Source: Ustilaginoidea virens
Taxonomy: Eukaryota; Ascomycota; Sordariomycetes; Hypocreales; Clavicipitaceae
Reading direction: 5' to 3'
Length of the DNA: 64,000 bases
Assembly (NCBI RefSeq): GCF_000687475.1
Contig: NC_057317.1
Span: 3,224,001 to 3,288,000, forward strand
A program made the position numbers and the translations under genes. This document shows positions 59,733 to 64,000 of this stretch, piece after piece. The notes under the pieces are model-generated. The model had not been told where the DNA came from and ran no database searches. It was given only the letters and a program-made list of their open reading frames with translations. Positions within the stretch are counted from its first letter, which is position 1, and each line of letters opens with the position of its first letter.

Positions 59733-59779
59733 GCAAAACCAAACACTTGATCAAGACACGTCACCTGCCAACATGGACG

Positions 59780-60826
59780 TCACCTCCACGTGGACAGCAG
59801 TCGGTTCCGGCGGTTGCTCGACCTCGCCTTGAGACCTACCTCGCCCTTGACCACCAGGCTCTTCCACCTGCGGTGGACGCTGCGTCTGTCCTTGCCCAGG
59901 TTGCGGGCGCAGTCTTGCCACTCCAGCTTGGACAGCCTGAGCTTCTCCAGGACGAGCTCAACCAGGATGCGGTCGTCTTCGGCGCTCCACTCGGCGCCGT
60001 CGGCCTCAACCTCGACGTCGCTGCCTCCCCCGAGGCTGCCCCGGCCTTGGCCACCACCCGCGGCTTGGCTGTGCGCTTGGTCGTGCGCTTGGCTGTGCAC
60101 CCTGTGAAAATCGGAGCGCTCCAATCCCAGCGGGAGCCGCTCCGGGGCCAGGCGAGCTCGTTTGGGCGTGGACGGCGCAACAGGTTCCAGTTCCGCTTCC
60201 GCTTCCGCTTCCGCTTCCACTGGCGACTGGCCATCCTCGCCACCATTGGCAGTTTTCCCATTTTCCTCATGGGCACCGTCTTCGTCTTGGGCGGCGCCGT
60301 CGTCTTGGTCTTGGTCTTGGTCTTGGTCCTTGGATGGCCAGAGCACATCTTGTCGGCCCATCTGGTCGCCGGCGTCGCGACGGCGCTTGTGGAGGCCGGG
60401 CGGAGGCGCGCATCGCTTGGCCAACCTCCTGCGCGTGTACAAGTCGTCGCCGCTGCTCGAGGTCGAATCTGCCGGGGTCCCCGGTCGGGTCCGTAGGCGG
60501 AGCTTCATGGGCAGCGGGGCGTGGGCCAGAGGAGGCGTCGGCAGCTGAGGTAGGCGCCCGGGGGCGACGGGATCGACGGGAGCGATGGGAGCGACCGACA
60601 AGCTGGATGAGCAGGCGGGCGCGGCGATGAGTGATTGCAGCGATCGGCAGGTGGTCATGATGTTGCTGAGGGCCCTGGCGGACGACAGAGTGGGAGGGCT
60701 GGACGGAGGAGAGAAGTAGTTGCTGGGTTGCTGGGCCGCCGGGCGCAACGGCTGCGCCGAGTCGCAGGAGAGCGGCGCCGAGGGAAGAAGCATGTTGCCA
60801 TGCTCCCGACGATGCAGAACTGACAT
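59780..60826 (-). CDS. SANT/Myb-like domain protein, uncharacterised
   Basis: Uninterrupted 348-codon frame from ATG 60826 (MSVLHRREHGN). The only ordered part is near the C-terminus: residues 280-321 (WSAEDDRILVELVLEKLRLSKLEW through RRSVHRRW) form a SANT/Myb-like helix-turn-helix with tryptophans at 280, 303 and 321. A basic patch follows (KARSSNRRNR). The rest is disordered and low-complexity: Pro/Ala/Ser N-terminus, a basic KRCAPPPGLHKRRRD patch at about 138-151 that could act as a nuclear signal, a (Asp-Gln)n run at 167-175 and a (Glu-Ala)n run at 204-212. A DNA- or chromatin-binding nuclear role is likely, targets unknown. It is convergent with FUN30. I do not recognise a named orthologue. 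Low-complexity coding repeats raise some doubt about the N-terminal half. Confidence 0.65.
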   Translation of the reverse strand: MSVLHRREHGNMLLPSAPLSCDSAQPLRPAAQQPSNYFSPPSSPPTLSSARALSNIMTTCRSLQSLIAAPACSSSLSVAPIAPVDPVAPGRLPQLPTPPLAHAPLPMKLRLRTRPGTPADSTSSSGDDLYTRRRLAKRCAPPPGLHKRRRDAGDQMGRQDVLWPSKDQDQDQDQDDGAAQDEDGAHEENGKTANGGEDGQSPVEAEAEAEAELEPVAPSTPKRARLAPERLPLGLERSDFHRVHSQAHDQAHSQAAGGGQGRGSLGGGSDVEVEADGAEWSAEDDRILVELVLEKLRLSKLEWQDCARNLGKDRRSVHRRWKSLVVKGEVGLKARSSNRRNRLLSTWR

Positions 60827-61904
60827 GGCAGAGGGCCGGGCTGGCTCACGCAGCCAAGGAGTAAATGTAATGCGACTCGAAGGGCAGCGGAGGAGAGAAG
60901 ATGGGAAGATTGGAATCCAGTCCGAGCAGGAACCGCAGTCGCCGGCTGAGCAAGTCGAGGAACCACCAATCGAGGAAGCAATTTGCTGGAAGGGCAGCAG
61001 GTCAGGTCAGGTCGGGTCAGGTAAGTAAAGGGTCAACTTTTTGGAGAAGAAAAGGCAAGCGGGCGCGGCGCCAGAATATAGTGCAAGTCGCAAGGAATGT
61101 GGCGGCGACCATGGAGGAGGAGGAGGAGGGCGGACAGGAGGGAAGGTGCGCGCAAGCCAGGCGCCTTCCAAGTAACAGTACTCACTGCTCCGTACGGAGC
61201 ACTCCCTGGGCCGAATATGGAAACGGAAGGGAGTGGTGGTGAGTGGTGGGTGGGGTGGGGAAGGAGGGACTGATAGCCTGGTGCTCCGTACTCCGTACAT
61301 GAGGATCCTTGGCAAGGGGCTCGTGGGTCCTTGGTGGTGGGGCTAACGTCCACGAAAAGGGGGGGTGGGGGGAAGGGGGTGGGGTGGGTGGTGTCTGGCA
61401 CAGTAAAAGGGACGCACTCGCACGGCCTACGCACGGTAACGCCCAGGTTTGTTGCCGTCGCCCAGTCCAAGCCCAAGCCCAGCTTCCAAGCTTACGCTCT
61501 CTGCCGACCAGAAAACGCCAGGGCAGCATCGGTTATGTCGTTTCTCGACTCTTGTTGACTGTTGACTGACTTGTCTTGGCCCTTGGCCTTGCATCGGCAT
61601 TTTTGTCACGACTGCTAATCCACCGTTGCCAAGGGCGCATGCGCGACGCAAGGCAACGCAGATGCTATTGCCACCTGTTGACCACCAGCCTTGTTGACTT
61701 GGCCCTGTTGCCTCGACTGTTTCCGCGGCCGATCCGATCACATCAATGCTGAGCCGCAGCCCGCAGCCCGCAACCCGCAGCAGCCGCCACCTCGCCATGT
61801 ACTGCCAAACTGCCCATCACGTCCACGAAGCAAAAGAAAGCAGTGACTTGCCCTGGCACGCCGGCCGGGCTCTGCGCTGAAACATGGTGTTGCGCCCTGC
61901 TGCG

Positions 61905-61930
61905 CCCCCCCCCCCCCCCCCCCCCCCCCC
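61905..61930. repeat. poly(C) tract, 26 nt
   Basis: Uninterrupted C run (G on the minus strand) in the gene-free right flank. Exact length may be unreliable. Confidence 0.8.
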
Positions 61931-62762
61931 AACTCCCGAGCAGAGCCGAGCAGGCTGGGCCGCGTCGCGACGCCTCGCGGCGACAACGGATGATTGCATT
62001 CCGGCATGCAAGCAAAGCAGCGTGTCGCCGCCGCGTGACCGAATCGTCCTGCAAAGGCGCGCTGCCGGCAGCCCTCATCGTCCCGCCCTCGTGCCATGCC
62101 GTGCCCGTGCCCTTCCCTCCCTTGCCTGCCCCTCTTTCCTTCCCTCGATTCTCCCTTTTTTTTTTTTTTTTTTTTCTTCTTCCTTCTCTTTCTTCTTACT
62201 TTATTGCAAAAAAGAAGAAAAGAAAAAGAAAAGAAAAAGAATAGAAAGAGAAAGAGAAAAGCGGAAACATGGGCGTAGGCCTTTGTCACTACGGAGCCTC
62301 CTCCGTCTTCTCCCTTGAAACAAGGGCAGAAGGGTTCTGTTCTCCCTGGGAAGGGCATCATCCATCGCATGGCGTCATCACGGTGCCTCGAGTCTCCTTG
62401 GGCTCAAGGGCGTCGCCAGCTTGGCAATGTGCGTCATGGCGTCTGACGACCCAGACTGTCACTGACGCAGCGAGTGCAACCCAGGCCAGCCAGTCAGTCA
62501 GTCGGTCAGGTCAGTCAGTCATCTGGGTCGACGCTGTCTTCGCCTGCTTCCTCGCCTGTCGTCGACTGTGACCTGTCGCTGTCGCTGTCGCCGTCGCCGT
62601 CGCCGTCGCCAAGTCGCGACAACACGCGTTTGGATGCCTCGCGCCCCATTGACCCTGCCAAACCCTACTACCGCTAGCCAATATGCCTGCCGGTGGAATC
62701 TGCCAAGGACCAAAAGGAAGAAAAGGCTCCTGCCGCTAAATTCTACCCGAGACGCAGCTGCA

Positions 62763-62822
62763 GCGGCACCAACAACGGCACCAACAACGGCACCAACAAC
62801 AGCACCAACAACATCACCAACA
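62763..62822. repeat. 12-bp tandem repeat (CAACAACGGCAC-like)
   Basis: About four to five imperfect units of the pattern GGCACCAACAAC, the last ones reading AGCACCAACAAC and ATCACCAACAGC. It is open in one frame as Thr-Asn repeats but has no gene context. Confidence 0.75.
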
Positions 62823-63257
62823 GCATGTCGCTTTCAGACACACCGAATGCAGCTCGGCTCCTCGGAGCCACACAGCTACATGTAGTGTGCTGTGCTGTGT
62901 GTGCTCTCTGGCCTCGCGGCTCCTCCGCTGCCTCTCCCTTCCCCCACCGCCGTCCGGACAGCCAAGCCAGCCTTGGGCATGTCGTCGGGCTCCATGGCCT
63001 GCCACGGCAGCCATAGCCAGCCAACGCCGGCACCAACGGCCAGGCCAGGCCAGGTTGGTTGGTTAAACCTAACCTAACCCGTCCACGGACTAGTTACATG
63101 GCGCAAAGTTAGTAAATCCCTTCTCCCTACCAGCCCTGCGGTTGCTTCCTTCCCCGTAGGCAAGGTACGTAGTAGGTACCGGTACGTGCAAGCTACCGAG
63201 TCCCCGACATGGCCGGTGGTGCCCCGCAAACCGTGCTGTACTTGTACCGTCCGGCAG

Positions 63258-63300
63258 ACAGACCCAGACCCAGACCCAGACCCAGGCCCAGGCCCAGACC
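63258..63300. repeat. (CAGACC)n / (CAGGCC)n hexamer repeat
   Basis: About seven contiguous hexamers, CAGACC first and then CAGGCC, ending with CAGACC, in the right flank. Confidence 0.85.
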
Positions 63301-64000
63301 CCTGGGGTACAGCGCTCAAGAGTCTATTTTGGGACTGGGATTCGGATTGGGATTCTGCAGATCAACAGTCTCAAGCCTTAGGTACCCCCCCCCCCACATG
63401 TAGACTCCTACGGAGTACACTCTGGTAGCAACCAGTCTGGGAGGGAGACGACGACGACCTTTGCATATTGCGCCTCAAACGTGTAGAACCCCGTCATCAA
63501 TAAGCTGATTTCGACGCGTGGGTGGCAGACTGCATGCAGCGCAGCGCAGCACGCTACTCCCAAGTAGGTATACAGATCCTCGCTCAAACAAGCAGCTATT
63601 ACAGTATTCATCGTCAAGAACAAAACGCGACACAAGACCAAAATGAACCCCAAAATACAAAAAGTAGTGCTGACGACGACAAAGTTGTTGTATATAAATG
63701 AAAATGAAATGAAATAAAATAAAATAAAATAACAAAATAACAAAATAAAAAATAAAAAAAAAAGAAAGAGAAAGAGGGAGGAAAGAGAAGAACAGAACAG
63801 ATGCAAAGTAGTGCTGACGTCGACAACTCGGACCATGCGCGGCGTCTTGGGCTTCGTGACCTCGAGTGCGCAAAAGTCTGGTTGCTCGCCTTTCCTTGCA
63901 TGCATACCTACCTACCTAAACCTTACCCAGCCTCACTCGTCTCGCTTCTCTGACCGGCAAAGTCGCTTGGGCTAATTAATCCTAAACAATGTCCCCCGGC

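Larger units (their letters stand above)
58597..59779. other. convergent 3' region of FUN30 and the SANT gene
   Basis: Contains a GTGTGC run (about 58690-58711), a T32 tract (59262-59293), an A-rich patch and a (CCAGCA)n hexamer array next to the SANT gene stop. No gene seen. Confidence 0.55.
60827..64000. other. gene-free right flank
   Basis: About 3.2 kb upstream of the SANT gene with no convincing gene. It contains TACTCCGTA (61289-61297) and TACGGAGTA (63409-63417), a GGTCAGGTCGG run (about 61000-61022), a C26 tract (61905-61930), a T run (about 62157-62175), a CAACAACGGCAC repeat (62770-62800), a (CAGACC)n run (63258-63300) and AAAATAA repeats (63716-63750). A gene starting beyond the window edge is possible. 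Confidence 0.5.

Noticed and set aside
59518..59832. Open frame with a His-Gln run
   Set aside because: Produced by the CCAGCA array in the 3' region of the SANT gene; flanks are not protein-like.
63064..63080. AACCTAACCTAACCC, telomere-like
   Set aside because: Only two to three degenerate units, internal, and not the TTAGGG repeat in a sustained array.

Overview
This window is nuclear DNA of a filamentous ascomycete. Short GT-AG introns with CTAAC/CTGAC branch-like motifs, one gene per transcription unit, and a full set of Sordariomycete-type housekeeping genes all support this. A predicted secreted ribotoxin of the hirsutellin/anisoplin type points to Hypocreales, probably an insect-associated lineage. 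The species cannot be read from the sequence. The ribotoxin assignment is strong; the lifestyle is inference.

I resolve 20 protein-coding genes, most with exon boundaries placed by splice signals and by continuity of conserved protein motifs. In order: a GT23-like Golgi fucosyltransferase (2029-3852, +), TAF7 (4415-6016, +), an unrecognised coiled-coil protein (6492-7592, -), a DUF3074 protein (8075-9064, -), CYP51B sterol 14-alpha-demethylase (9800-11632, -), the ribotoxin (13612-14235, +), a PAP2 lipid phosphatase (15548-17128, +), casein kinase 2 beta (18076-19260, -), RIC1 (19943-23478, -), an Aro8-type aminotransferase (25433-27326, +), a CYP52-like P450 (27911-29750, -), NAB2 (32157-33739, +), protoporphyrinogen oxidase (34691-36914, +), MED14 (37689-41157, -), glucose-6-phosphate dehydrogenase (42507-44557, -), ribosomal protein eL33 (46183-47010, +), a DUF2406 protein (51698-53097, +), VMA21 (53987-54490, -), the FUN30 remodeller (55385-58596, +) and a SANT/Myb-like protein (59780-60826, -).

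The genes do not form a pathway cluster. Most are dispersed core functions: transcription (TAF7, MED14, FUN30), RNA export (NAB2), translation (eL33), Golgi/ER trafficking (RIC1, VMA21), and sterol, heme, pentose-phosphate and amino-acid metabolism. The accessory-looking part is 11.6-15.5 kb, where the ribotoxin sits between long gene-free flanks. No transposon, CRISPR array, rRNA or tRNA gene, or biosynthetic cluster was seen.

Gene-free DNA is rich in homopolymers (up to 57 A), microsatellites and a recurrent 9-mer, TACGGAGTA, found 12 times and only outside coding exons. The most notable gene-structure features are a 10-nt internal micro-exon in eL33, two very short exons in the G6PD gene, and two introns that are multiples of three and free of stops. 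I did not find a convincing new multi-gene system.
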